A stretch of 64,000 nt of DNA. Origin: Treponema sp. (GTDB taxonomy: Bacteria > Spirochaetota > Spirochaetia > Treponematales > Treponemataceae). The notes beneath the pieces are model-generated. The model did not search any database. It was not told the origin of the DNA and saw nothing but the letters and a program-made list of their open reading frames with translations. The position numbers and the translations under genes were made by a program. Positions 26,339-34,962 of the stretch are shown one piece after another. The DNA is taken from NCBI GenBank assembly GCA_016293495.1, contig JAEDED010000010.1:1-64000 (forward strand). The letters are read 5' to 3'. Position 1 is the first letter of the stretch; the number at the start of each line of letters is the position of its first letter.

Positions 26339-27883
26339 ATGGCTATTGATAAATACGAAATCGTAATCGGATGCGAAATCCATACTCAGCTTTTGACAAA
26401 AACTAAGGCTTTCTGTGCATGTGAAAACCGCTACGGAGGAATGCCTGATACTCGCGTTTGTCCTGTTTGTCTGGGACTTCCTGGTGCTATGCCACGCGTA
26501 AGTAGAGGTTATGTTGAACTTGGAGCAGTTGCAGGACAGGCTTTGAACTGTAATATTTCGCGCTTTACAAAATTCGACCGCAAGCATTATTTCTATCCTG
26601 ACCTTGCAAAAGGTTATCAGATTACACAGTACGATATTCCGCTTTGTACTGACGGCCATGTAGACCTTCCTTTTAAACATTATCCAGAAGATGAACAGCC
26701 GGGCGGAGCAAAATGCCGTTCGACAAACTTTAAAGGTGAAGACTGTATTATCGAAACTGAAGGTTCAAAATATCGCCGTGTTCGTATTGAACGCATTCAC
26801 CTTGAAGAGGACGTAGGTAAGTCACTCCACATCGAAGGAAAACACTCTTACATTGACTACAACCGCTGTGGTACACCGCTTATCGAAATCGTAACAAAAC
26901 CAGATATTACTTCTCCGGAAGAAGCAGCTCTCTTTATGCAGACAGTTCAGGAAATCCTCCGTTACGTAAAAGTTACAAAAGGAAATCTCGAAGAAGGAAA
27001 CATGCGTTGTGATGCCAATATCAACCTTAACGTCTGGGCAGACGGAAAGCTTTATCACACACCTATTTCTGAAATCAAAAACCTGAACTCATTCCGTTCA
27101 ATTAAAGAAGCTTGTGCATATGAAGCAAAACGTCAGCTCGAAGAATTCATAAACGACCGTCAGGAATTTAATCCTGGATTTAAAGTAACAATGGGTTGGG
27201 ATGAAGTAAACGGAAAGACAACTGTTCAGCGTACAAAGAACTCATTCGTTGACTACCGCTTTGTTGTTGAACCTGACATCAAGCCTTTCAGCGTAAGCGA
27301 AGAATTGATTAAAGCCGCTTTCGAAAAAGTTGGTGAACTTCCAGAACAGAAGAGAAATCGTTATAAGAAAGAATTAGGACTTTCTGATTTTGATGTTGAA
27401 ACTCTTACATCATACCGCGAACTTGCATTGTGGTTTGAAGAAGCAGCTTCAAAATCAAAAGCACCAAAACGTGTTGCAAACTTAATGCTTTCTGAACTTC
27501 TTGCAAAACTCAATGAAGAAAAGAAATCAATTGCAGATATCGCTTTAAGTCCTGCACACATTGCAGAACTTGCAGATGCTCTTGAAGATAAAAAGATTAC
27601 TTCTAAACAGGGAAAAGATGTATTTGCAGAAATGCTTGCTTCTAACAAAATGCCTTCTGTCATCATCAAAGAAAAAGGAATGGAAGTTGTAAGCGATGCC
27701 GGTGCAATTGAAAAAATTGTTGACGAAGTAATTGCTGCAAATCCAAAAGCAATTGCTGACTATAAGTCTGGTAAAACAAACGTTGTCGGCTGGCTTATGG
27801 GGCAGGTTATGAAAGCTTCTCAGGGAAAAGCAAATCCTGGTCAGGCTACAAAACTTGTTCAGGAAAAACTTGCAGCTTTGTAA
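26339..27883 (+). CDS. gatB: Asp/Glu-tRNA amidotransferase subunit B
   Basis: The tRNA-binding, kinase-like subunit of GatCAB. Family motifs: YEIVIGCEIHTQLLT (residues about 5-19), CPVCLGLPGAMPRVS, the IERIHLEEDVGKS motif of the catalytic cavity, and DYNRCGTPLIEIVT with an aspartate-rich metal site. C-terminal helical tail (about 400-514) with the YqeY-like GatB domain, VVGWLMGQVMKASQGKANP. 514 aa, normal-long. Monocistronic, ending in a GC-rich terminator. Distance from gatCA (20 kb) means separate regulation. Confidence 0.97.
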   Translation: MAIDKYEIVIGCEIHTQLLTKTKAFCACENRYGGMPDTRVCPVCLGLPGAMPRVSRGYVELGAVAGQALNCNISRFTKFDRKHYFYPDLAKGYQITQYDIPLCTDGHVDLPFKHYPEDEQPGGAKCRSTNFKGEDCIIETEGSKYRRVRIERIHLEEDVGKSLHIEGKHSYIDYNRCGTPLIEIVTKPDITSPEEAALFMQTVQEILRYVKVTKGNLEEGNMRCDANINLNVWADGKLYHTPISEIKNLNSFRSIKEACAYEAKRQLEEFINDRQEFNPGFKVTMGWDEVNGKTTVQRTKNSFVDYRFVVEPDIKPFSVSEELIKAAFEKVGELPEQKRNRYKKELGLSDFDVETLTSYRELALWFEEAASKSKAPKRVANLMLSELLAKLNEEKKSIADIALSPAHIAELADALEDKKITSKQGKDVFAEMLASNKMPSVIIKEKGMEVVSDAGAIEKIVDEVIAANPKAIADYKSGKTNVVGWLMGQVMKASQGKANPGQATKLVQEKLAAL

Positions 27884-27908
27884 TTTTTTGAAAAAGCTTA
27901 TAATAAAG

Positions 27909-27939
27909 GTGCCCCGATAAAAAGGGGCGCTCTTGTTTT
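27909..27939 (+). terminator. Intrinsic terminator of gatB
   Basis: GTGCCCC / GGGGCGC (one G-U pair) with an 8-nt loop, then TCTTGTTTT. It is 26 bp past the stop. Confidence 0.85.
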
Positions 27940-27969
27940 AAAAACAAATTGTTATTAAAATAAAATCAG

Positions 27970-28113
27970 TTTGCAGGGGAACGGGAGTCGGATCTGAAAA
28001 GTTCTGGACTTAACCGTTGAGAGAAGCGTAAAGACGTGCAACCCTTTGAACCTGTTGAAAGATAGGAAGCACGGTTAGATATAATCATGCTCTCCGTTTT
28101 GGGGAGTTTTTTT
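27970..28113 (+). ncRNA. TPP (THI-box) riboswitch with terminator, variant 3' half
   Basis: Upstream of thiM. The conserved core is visible: GGGG (P2, 27977-27980), P3 enclosed by ACGG/CCGT (27981-28016), TTGAGAG (the CTGAGA element), then AACCCTTTGAACCTG (P2 3' strand and J2-4). The usual P5 helix and CGTAGGGA tail are reduced: CCTG-TT-GAAA-GA-TAGG closes with a four-base loop. An intrinsic terminator, CTCTCC-GTTTT-GGGGAG plus seven T, lies at 28090-28113. The TPP call rests on the core motif and the gene context; the switching mechanism (transcription termination) is inferred. Confidence 0.8.
28090..28113 (+). terminator. Riboswitch-linked terminator
   Basis: Stem CTCTCC / GGGGAG (one G-U pair), 5-nt loop, followed by seven T. 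GAGAG in the TTGAGAG element can pair with CTCTC of this stem, giving a candidate anti-terminator. Confidence 0.8.
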
Positions 28114-28126
28114 ATTTTAAAACCGT

Positions 28127-28146
28127 CTCCTTGAAAAAAAAAGGAG
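28127..28146 (+). promoter_or_regulatory. Hairpin that hides the thiM ribosome-binding site
   Basis: CTCCTT (28127-28132) can pair with AAGGAG (28141-28146), the Shine-Dalgarno of thiM, across an 8-nt loop. It lies past the terminator, so it could add translational control. Confidence 0.55.
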
Positions 28147-28152
28147 TCGAAA

Positions 28153-28983
28153 ATGACAGAATCAGAAATCAAATCAAAAGTTGCAAAGGCTGTAAAACTC
28201 GTCCGCGAAAAAAAGCCTCTTGCTCCATCAATCACAAACACAGTTACAATCAACTTTGTCGCAAACGCTCAGATTGCAGTCGGCGGTAGTGCAGCAATGG
28301 TTTATCTTCCTGACGAAGGTGAATGTATTGCAAAAATCGGAGGCGCAGTTTACATCAATGCTGGTACAATGTTTCCTGTTTACGAAGAATCACTTCCGCG
28401 CTGTGTAAAAGCATGTGCAAAAAATAATACTCCATGGGTTTTAGATCCTGTAGGTCTTGGAATCGGTTCACTCAGAACAAAGCTTGTTGCAGGCTTTAAA
28501 GATTTTCCGCCAAGCATTATCCGCGGAAATGCATCAGAAATTATTGCGGTTGCAAAACTCTGGAATGTAATTGAAGATGCAAAATCAGACGGACCTAAAG
28601 GTGTTGATACAGTTGATGCCGTTAAGGATGCAGAGAATGCAGCAAAGGCGCTTGCAAAATTTATTAAAGGCGCAGTTTCTGTTTCGGGAATTGAAGACTT
28701 TGTTACAGACGGCGAAACTTCTGTTTATGCAAAAGGCGGAAGTCACTTTATGGAAAAAATTACAGGAGCCGGATGTTCACTCGGCGGAGTATGTGCAGTG
28801 TATGCAAGCGTAACAGATCCGTTTACAGCAGCTCTTACAGCAACTCAGATTTACAACGTTGCTGGAAGCCGTGCAGAAAAACTCTGCCGCGGACCTGCAA
28901 GCTTCCAGGAGAAGTTTATCGATGAACTGTATCTTGCAACTCCTGAAGACGTTTCGGAAAATGATTTTTCAATCTGCAAATGA
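28153..28983 (+). CDS. thiM: Hydroxyethylthiazole kinase
   Basis: Phosphorylates 4-methyl-5-(2-hydroxyethyl)thiazole with ATP in thiamine salvage; cytoplasmic. The ribokinase-like family signatures are VTINFVANAQIAVGGSAAMV (residues about 22-41; the asparagine and metal-site residues are kept), WVLDPVGLGIG (near 96), the ATP-site region IIRGNASEI (near 122), and the glycine-rich MEKITGAGCSLGG with catalytic cysteine (near 200). 276 aa, normal. First gene of a TPP-riboswitch operon; AAGGAG precedes the ATG. Confidence 0.95.
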   Translation: MTESEIKSKVAKAVKLVREKKPLAPSITNTVTINFVANAQIAVGGSAAMVYLPDEGECIAKIGGAVYINAGTMFPVYEESLPRCVKACAKNNTPWVLDPVGLGIGSLRTKLVAGFKDFPPSIIRGNASEIIAVAKLWNVIEDAKSDGPKGVDTVDAVKDAENAAKALAKFIKGAVSVSGIEDFVTDGETSVYAKGGSHFMEKITGAGCSLGGVCAVYASVTDPFTAALTATQIYNVAGSRAEKLCRGPASFQEKFIDELYLATPEDVSENDFSICK

Positions 28984-29034
28984 TTTAAGAATCTGCTGAT
29001 TGTTTTTGAATAAAATAAATATGGAGAAATAAAA

Positions 29035-29334
29035 ATGAATACATTGATCGCAGTTGCAATCGCACCATTCGGTGTCGGAGACGAACTCAGTGAATATGTA
29101 GCTGAAGTAGTAAAGGTAATCCGTGATTCCGGACTTAAAAATAAAACAACTTCAATGTTTACCGAAATTGAAGGCGAATACGACAAGGTAATGGAAACAG
29201 TAAAGAAAGCAACTTTTGTTCTTGCCGAAAAAGGAATCCGCACAGAAGTAATTCTTAAGATGGACATCAGACCCGGCTTTGATAACATGATGGAAAAGAA
29301 GCTTGAACGAATGGAAGAGAAGATGGAGAAGTAA
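29035..29334 (+). CDS. Thiamine-binding (MTH1187/YqgV, DUF77) protein, 99 aa
   Basis: Small ferredoxin-like fold protein of the MTH1187/YkoF-like family, members of which bind thiamine or hydroxymethyl-thiazole precursors. Pattern: IAVAIAPFGVGDELSEYVAE (residues 3-22), then the mid TTSMFTEIEGEYDKVM and the C-terminal EVILKMDIRPGF. It sits between thiM and thiE, and 51 bp after thiM with GGAG before the ATG, so it is probably a carrier or regulator in salvage (inference). Length and context fit the family. Confidence 0.85.
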   Translation: MNTLIAVAIAPFGVGDELSEYVAEVVKVIRDSGLKNKTTSMFTEIEGEYDKVMETVKKATFVLAEKGIRTEVILKMDIRPGFDNMMEKKLERMEEKMEK

Positions 29335-29335
29335 G

Positions 29336-30016
29336 ATGAAAGTTGATGTAAGTGCATATCTTGTTTTAGGCCGCGAAAATACTGAAGGTCGTCCTGTTGA
29401 AAAAATCGTTGAAGATGCAGTTCGTGCAGGCTTTACAATCATTCAGATCCGCTCAAAAGAAGAATCGGCAAAGGAACTGATTGAAGACTGCAGAAAAACT
29501 GCAGATGTAATTGCAAAGCTTGGAAAGCAGAATGAAGTAGTGCTTGTTGTTGATGACAGACTTGATGTAGTTCTTGCTGCGCGTGAAGAAGGAATTAAGG
29601 TAGACGGAATCCATGTCGGTCAGACAGATATTCCTGTTTCTGTATGTCGAAAATATCTTGGTAAGGATGCTGTAATCGGTTTGTCAGCTCCTACTAAAGA
29701 CCTTATTAATTATGTAAAAAATTATGATGTTTCAGAAATTGATTACTTCGGTGCAGGCCCTGTTCACGAAACTGCAACAAAGCCTGACTGCGGAATGGAT
29801 GAAACAGGTCACGTAATTACTAAAACTTTTGAAGAACTTTCAGAACTTGCAAAGGCTAGCCCGGTGCCTGTTGTTGTAGGCGGCGGAGTTAAGGTTAAGG
29901 ATATTGTTCCGTTAAAAGAAACTGGTATTGACGGCTTCTTTGTTGTAAGTGCAGTTGCCGGCGCCGCTGATCCATACAAGGCTGCAAAAGAACTTGTAGA
30001 TGAATGGAATAAATAG
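29336..30016 (+). CDS. thiE: Thiamine-phosphate synthase
   Basis: Joins hydroxymethylpyrimidine-PP and thiazole-phosphate to thiamine-P. TIM-barrel motifs: IQIRSKEESAKELI (residues about 37-50; the K is near the phosphate site), VDGIHVGQTDIPV (near 94), IGLSAPTKD, and YFGAGPVHETATKPD (near 133, phosphate loop), then PVVVGGGVK. 226 aa from ATG 29336, directly after the preceding stop (1-bp gap) with GGAGAAG before it. There is no thiD nearby, so the pyrimidine branch must be supplied elsewhere. Confidence 0.95.
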   Translation: MKVDVSAYLVLGRENTEGRPVEKIVEDAVRAGFTIIQIRSKEESAKELIEDCRKTADVIAKLGKQNEVVLVVDDRLDVVLAAREEGIKVDGIHVGQTDIPVSVCRKYLGKDAVIGLSAPTKDLINYVKNYDVSEIDYFGAGPVHETATKPDCGMDETGHVITKTFEELSELAKASPVPVVVGGGVKVKDIVPLKETGIDGFFVVSAVAGAADPYKAAKELVDEWNK

Positions 30017-30166
30017 AATATTTATAAATACTCATCATATTATATAAATAAACTATTTCCTTTTATAACTGCATCAAAATAATATATATTTTAACAATGA
30101 GTACAACCCCTGTTAAGATTAAAACTGATGCGGTTAATTTTTTATATGATGTGATATCTTCTTTGT

Positions 30167-31537
30167 CTATTTGAAACTGTCTCTAAAAGAATAATACTTT
30201 GGATTGTTAAGAATTATTCTTGCGCGCTTAAAATCTTTTTCTGTTGCAAGATGATATTCTGCATCGAGAATTCCGTAATCTTTTTTAAGCTGGACAATTC
30301 TTAATACCGCATTATCAAGTCTCGATTTTGAAAGCTTTCCTGATTTTAGTGATGCTTCAATTTCTGAATACATCTTTTCAATTCTATCAATATCTTTTTT
30401 TTCAATAATCGAAATAGGATTGCAGATTATGTCTGCGCCTGCATTGAGGGCTTCGATTACTGCTTGACTTTCAGAAAAGTTTTTTGAAATTGCTTTCATG
30501 TCCATTGCATCAGTGCATATTACACCGTTGTATCCGAGTTCTCCGCGGAGAATGTTTGTTAGGATTTTTTTTGAAAGGGTAGCAGGACGCGTGATAGATT
30601 TTCCTGTTTTGTCTGCAGTTACTTTTGAGCTGTCGAGACCCGGGTACTGGATATGAGCTGTCATGATTACTGGAATTCCTTCTTCAATATTCATTTTAAA
30701 AGGAACTGCTTCAAGATTTAACCAGTCTGATTTTTTTCTGTTTACAAGAGGTAAGCCGACATGACTATCTACATCAGTGTCTCCGTGACCCGGAAAATGC
30801 TTTGCACTGGGAATTACTTTTTTTGATTTTAATCCTTTCTGCATTTCGACAGCAAAAATTCCTGCGGTTTGGGGATCTCTTGAAAAGCTTCTGTCACCGA
30901 TTATGGGATTTTTTGGATTTGAATCTACGTCGCAGACAGGTGCAAAGTTAAGGTTGATTCCGAATGCTTTAAGCTGTTCTGCCATGTATTGACCTTCAGT
31001 GAATGCAAGGTTCGGTTTTGCAGTTGCACCGATTGTTTTGGCAGGTGGAAAAGTTGCAGTCTGGAATATTCGGTTGACGCGTCCGCCTTCCTGGTCAACG
31101 CTGATGATTAATGGTAAATCGGAATTTGCTTTTGCCATTGTCTGTATCTGAGAAGTCATGGTTACGGCTTTTGCAGTGTCGGTTAAGTTTTCTGCAAAGA
31201 GTATTACATTTCCGATGTGATACTCTTTTAATACTTTGATGGCAGTCTGGTTAAGTGCAGTAAGAGGAACAACTTTTACGATTTTTCCGGATGCATCTTC
31301 AAAATCTGTTATGCTGATTTTTTTACCATTGTATTCAGAAGCCTTGCAGTAACGAAAATTCATCATTAAAACCTGTCCTATTTTCTGTCGGACTGTCATG
31401 GTTTCTACAATCTGGATTACATCATCATCAAAGGAAGAATTACTTGAATGTGCAGTTGATTTGCATGAGAAGAGAAGAATAGAGAAAGTTAAAACTGTAA
31501 AAAAAAGCTGGTTTATATATTTAAAATGACGCTTCAT
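30167..31537 (-). CDS. GH3 beta-N-acetylhexosaminidase-like lipoprotein (NagZ type), 456 aa
   Basis: Glycoside hydrolase family 3, NagZ branch, which removes beta-linked GlcNAc from muropeptides or chitin oligomers. Catalytic dyad motif KHFPGHGDTDVDSH (near residue 245) with His/Asp, nucleophile aspartate in GVICTDAMDMKAI (near 340), and the substrate arginine region GDRSFSRDP. A lipobox (LFSC, Cys25) places it at the envelope, unlike cytoplasmic NagZ, so it likely acts on external or periplasmic sugar (inference). 456 aa, long because of the signal and a C-terminal tail. GGAA precedes the ATG. Monocistronic. Confidence 0.9.
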   Translation of the reverse strand: MKRHFKYINQLFFTVLTFSILLFSCKSTAHSSNSSFDDDVIQIVETMTVRQKIGQVLMMNFRYCKASEYNGKKISITDFEDASGKIVKVVPLTALNQTAIKVLKEYHIGNVILFAENLTDTAKAVTMTSQIQTMAKANSDLPLIISVDQEGGRVNRIFQTATFPPAKTIGATAKPNLAFTEGQYMAEQLKAFGINLNFAPVCDVDSNPKNPIIGDRSFSRDPQTAGIFAVEMQKGLKSKKVIPSAKHFPGHGDTDVDSHVGLPLVNRKKSDWLNLEAVPFKMNIEEGIPVIMTAHIQYPGLDSSKVTADKTGKSITRPATLSKKILTNILRGELGYNGVICTDAMDMKAISKNFSESQAVIEALNAGADIICNPISIIEKKDIDRIEKMYSEIEASLKSGKLSKSRLDNAVLRIVQLKKDYGILDAEYHLATEKDFKRARIILNNPKYYSFRDSFK

Positions 31538-31749
31538 AAAAATTCCATATGAAAAAATTAAATAATTAATTTTAAATGCTTTTATACATTATAACTTAAA
31601 GATGTAAGTTTTGAAAGGTTGGAGGAATTCTGAATTTCAGTTTATTATGTCAAAATCATATAGAAAGAAGTTATTAAATTCTCTTTTGATTTTTTGAATA
31701 TGTGATAAAATAGAAACATAATTTTTTGAAAATTATTTCAGGAGATAAA

Positions 31750-34035
31750 ATGAAACGTAATATCAAAGATTTAGTTAAACAGATGACACTTGAAGAAAAA
31801 GCAAGCCTTTGTTCAGGACTTGATTTCTGGCACACAAAGCCTGTTGATCGCCTTGGAATTCCTTCGGTGATGGTAAGTGACGGTCCTGCAGGACTTCGAA
31901 AGCAGGACGATAAAGGTGACCATCTTGGAATCAATGACAGTATTAAAGCCGTATGTTTTCCAAGCGGCTGTCTGACAGCCTGTTCATTTGATCCAGACCT
32001 TCTTGAAAAAGAAGGTGCTACAATCGGCGATGAATGTCTTGCTGAAGACGTTTCTGTAATTTTAGGTCCTGCACTCAATATTAAACGTTCACCACTTTGC
32101 GGACGCAACTTTGAATATTTTTCTGAAGACCCTTATCTTGCCGGCGAAATTTCTGCCGCATATGTAAAAGGCGTTCAGTCAAAAAATGTTGGTACTTCAA
32201 TCAAACACTTTGCAGTCAACAGTCAGGAGTTCAGACGAATGTCCTGCTCAAGCAATGTTGATGAAAGAACAATCCGCGAAATTTATTTTCCTGCTTTCGA
32301 AAAAACTGTAAAGGAAGGAAAGCCTGATACAGTAATGTGTTCATATAACAGAATCAACGGTGTATTTGCTTCTGAAAACAAATGGCTTTTGACAGACGTT
32401 CTCAGAAAAGAATGGGGCTTTGACGGTTATGTAGTTTCTGACTGGGGCGCTGTAAACAAAAGAGTTGAAGGTCTTGCTGCTGGTCTTGATCTTGAAATGC
32501 CTGCATCGGGCGGTACAACAGACCGTCAGATTGTAGAAGCCGTAAAATCAGGAAAGTTAAAAGAAGCTGTTCTTGATAAAACAGTTGAACGCATTTTACG
32601 CATCGTTTACAAATACAAAGACGGAAAGACAGAAGGAAACTTCGATAAAGAAGCTCATCACAATCTCGTTGCAGAAATTGCAAAAGAATCAATGGTTCTT
32701 CTGAAGAATGAAAAAAATATTCTTCCTCTTAAAGAAAAAGATGCTGAATCAATTTTGTTTGTAGGTGCATTTGCAAAAACTCCTCGTTATGAAGGCGGTG
32801 GTAGTGCACACATCAATACATGGAAAGTAACTTCTGCTCTTGAGGCTGCAAAAGTTGCTGGATTAAAAGTAAATTATGTTCAGGGTTTTGATATTGCAGA
32901 AAAGAAAGATAAAAAACTTTTGCCTGAAGCAATTGAAGCTTCTAAGAAAGCAAAGACAGTTGTAATTTTTGCAGGACTTCCTGACAGCTACGAAAGTGAA
33001 GGTTATGACAGAAAAGATATGAAGATGCCTTTAAATCAGGATATTCTCATTTCTGAAATTGCAAAGGTTAACAAAAACGTAGTTGTAGTTTTGCATAACG
33101 GTTCACCGGTTGAAATGCCATGGGCAAAAGACGTTAAGGCAATTCTCGAAAGTTATCTTGCCGGGGAATCTGTAGGAACAGCACAGATTGATCTTCTTTT
33201 CGGAAAGGCAAATCCAAGCGGTAAGCTTGCTGAAACATTCCCTGTAAAAACTTCTGACAATCCGACATTTATAAACTTTCCAGGAAACGGTCATGATGTA
33301 AACTACGCAGAAGGAATGTATATCGGTTACCGTTACTATGATAAAAAAGAAATGGAAGTTCTGTTCCCGTTCGGACACGGATTGAGTTACACAACTTTCG
33401 AATATTCCAATCTCAAGCTTTCATCAAAGAAAATCCTTGATACAGAAAAACTTGAAGTAAGCGTTAAAGTTACAAATACCGGAAAAGTTTTCGGAAAAGA
33501 AGTCGTTCAGCTTTACGTAACAGAAAAGACAGGAACACACGAAGACCGTCCTGTAAAAGAACTTAAAGCATTTGCAAAAGTTGCACTTAATCCAAAGGAA
33601 TCTAAAGTTGTAACAATGACTCTTGATAAACGTTCATTCGCGTTCTGGAATGTTGAACTTCATGACTGGTATGCACCTACAGGCGAATACGAAATCCTTG
33701 TCGGTTCATCAAGCCGCGATATCAGACTTACAGCAAAGGTAGAAGTAACATCAACTGCAAAAGGTGTTTTCAAAATCAACGAAAATACGGTACTCGAAGA
33801 ACTTCTTGAACATCCGGTTGCAGCAAAATGTGCAGAACCTCTTGTAAAAAAATTCATGAGTGGAATGCTCGGTGAAGGAAGAAGCGAAGCTGAGAAAGCA
33901 GCTGTAAGTGATGACATGATGATGGCAATGCTTTATTCAATGCCTCTTCGTGCACTCAGAAGTTTCTTACAGATGAAAGATGAAGAAATTGCAAAGTTCA
34001 TTGAAGACACAAATAAAGAACTTTCAAAATACTAA
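31750..34035 (+). CDS. GH3 beta-glucosidase, cytoplasmic, 761 aa
   Basis: Hydrolyses beta-glucosides such as cellobiose or cello-oligosaccharides. Three-domain GH3: TIM-like barrel (about 1-300) with the nucleophile in GYVVSDWGAV (near 233), alpha/beta sandwich (about 310-520; KESMVLLKNEKNILPL and the acid/base region), and C-terminal fibronectin-III-like domain (about 560-660) followed by a 100-residue helical tail. No signal peptide, so it works on imported sugars. ATG 31750 follows AGGAG. Divergent from the NagZ-type gene, which shares the family but is much shorter. Confidence 0.92.
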   Translation: MKRNIKDLVKQMTLEEKASLCSGLDFWHTKPVDRLGIPSVMVSDGPAGLRKQDDKGDHLGINDSIKAVCFPSGCLTACSFDPDLLEKEGATIGDECLAEDVSVILGPALNIKRSPLCGRNFEYFSEDPYLAGEISAAYVKGVQSKNVGTSIKHFAVNSQEFRRMSCSSNVDERTIREIYFPAFEKTVKEGKPDTVMCSYNRINGVFASENKWLLTDVLRKEWGFDGYVVSDWGAVNKRVEGLAAGLDLEMPASGGTTDRQIVEAVKSGKLKEAVLDKTVERILRIVYKYKDGKTEGNFDKEAHHNLVAEIAKESMVLLKNEKNILPLKEKDAESILFVGAFAKTPRYEGGGSAHINTWKVTSALEAAKVAGLKVNYVQGFDIAEKKDKKLLPEAIEASKKAKTVVIFAGLPDSYESEGYDRKDMKMPLNQDILISEIAKVNKNVVVVLHNGSPVEMPWAKDVKAILESYLAGESVGTAQIDLLFGKANPSGKLAETFPVKTSDNPTFINFPGNGHDVNYAEGMYIGYRYYDKKEMEVLFPFGHGLSYTTFEYSNLKLSSKKILDTEKLEVSVKVTNTGKVFGKEVVQLYVTEKTGTHEDRPVKELKAFAKVALNPKESKVVTMTLDKRSFAFWNVELHDWYAPTGEYEILVGSSSRDIRLTAKVEVTSTAKGVFKINENTVLEELLEHPVAAKCAEPLVKKFMSGMLGEGRSEAEKAAVSDDMMMAMLYSMPLRALRSFLQMKDEEIAKFIEDTNKELSKY

Positions 34036-34064
34036 TTTCAGATTTTAATTATAAGGACTGATAG

Positions 34065-34709
34065 ATGTCACAGTGTCATACTCCGACGATTTACGATTAC
34101 AAAACAGTTTCTGAACAGAAATCGTTTTTAAGAAAACGTGCAAAAGATGCTTTAAAGGAATATTGCGCAGACAGTTCATTGATGGAACAGACTGCAGATT
34201 CTGTTTTAACAAGCGTAACAAATTCTTTAGAATATAAAGAAGCGTCGTTAATCGTCGGTTTTATGCCGATGAATGATGAAGTAAACATAATTCCTCTTCT
34301 TGAAAGAGCTTTGAAGGACGGTAAAAAAGTTGCCGTTCCGAGAATGAGCGTTTCTTCAAACGATATGGAGTTTTATTATATAGAAGATCTTACTTCATCA
34401 TTCACCTGTGACAATAAATTCAAAATTAAAGAACCGTCACCAGACTGTAAAATTCTTAAGGCTGAAGAAATTCCTTTGGATGCACTTGTGCTTATACCGG
34501 GACTTGTTTTTAATCTTGAAGGAGCGCGTCTTGGCCGGGGAAAAGGGTATTACGATAAGTATCTTTCGCGACTGAGTGATTTTGAAAAGAGAAAGCTTTG
34601 CGGCGTATGTTTTACAATCTGTGTTACAAAAGCCGTGCCGATGGAAGAAAACGACATTCGGGTCAATTTTTTATTGAACGAATACGGATTTATTCCCTTA
34701 AAAAAATAG
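34065..34709 (+). CDS. 5-formyltetrahydrofolate cyclo-ligase
   Basis: Converts 5-formyl-THF to 5,10-methenyl-THF with ATP, cytoplasmic. Family motifs: N-terminal KSFLRKRAKDAL, LIVGFMPMNDEVNI (near residue 65), and the nucleotide/Mg loop GARLGRGKGYYDKYL (near 160). 214 aa, slightly longer than usual because of an N-terminal extension (MSQCHTPTIYD). AAGGA precedes the ATG. Placed 29 bp after the GH3 stop, so may be co-transcribed with it, but functionally unrelated. Confidence 0.93.
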   Translation: MSQCHTPTIYDYKTVSEQKSFLRKRAKDALKEYCADSSLMEQTADSVLTSVTNSLEYKEASLIVGFMPMNDEVNIIPLLERALKDGKKVAVPRMSVSSNDMEFYYIEDLTSSFTCDNKFKIKEPSPDCKILKAEEIPLDALVLIPGLVFNLEGARLGRGKGYYDKYLSRLSDFEKRKLCGVCFTICVTKAVPMEENDIRVNFLLNEYGFIPLKK

Positions 34710-34833
34710 TTCCATTAAAGCAGCAGACTTTAACGGAACTAATAGCAGAGTTTTTATGATTTAGATTTTTTTATAAGGTGTACATTGAAAGCCTTGCTGC
34801 AAGCTGGAAGCTTTCATGAAGGTAATATAATAC

Positions 34834-34906
34834 AGCCAAATCCCGGACTTGAACCGAGTACCTGCTCGTTACGAGGGAGCTGCTCTACCAGGTGAGCTAA
34901 TTTGGC
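34834..34906 (-). tRNA. tRNA-Thr (anticodon CGT)
   Basis: Cloverleaf on the minus strand: acceptor GCCAAAT/ATTTGGC, D-arm GCTC/GAGC, anticodon loop CTCGTAA (CGT), T-loop TTCAAGT with CTCGG/CCGGG. The 31-39 pair beside the loop is C opposite C, an unusual mismatch. The discriminator is T and CCA is not encoded. It starts directly at the end of the T-run of the upstream terminator, so its own promoter must overlap that hairpin or it is processed from read-through. Confidence 0.93.
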
Positions 34907-34947
34907 AAAAAAAATTAAACACAATCGTAAATCTGATTGTGTTTAAT
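34907..34947 (-). terminator. Terminator of the dual cyclic-nucleotide gene at 34963
   Basis: On the minus strand, a 13-bp perfect stem (ATTAAACACAATC / GATTGTGTTTAAT), an 8-nt loop and eight T, ending exactly at the first base of the tRNA-Thr. Confidence 0.85.
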
Positions 34948-34962
34948 CAAAATACAGATTAA

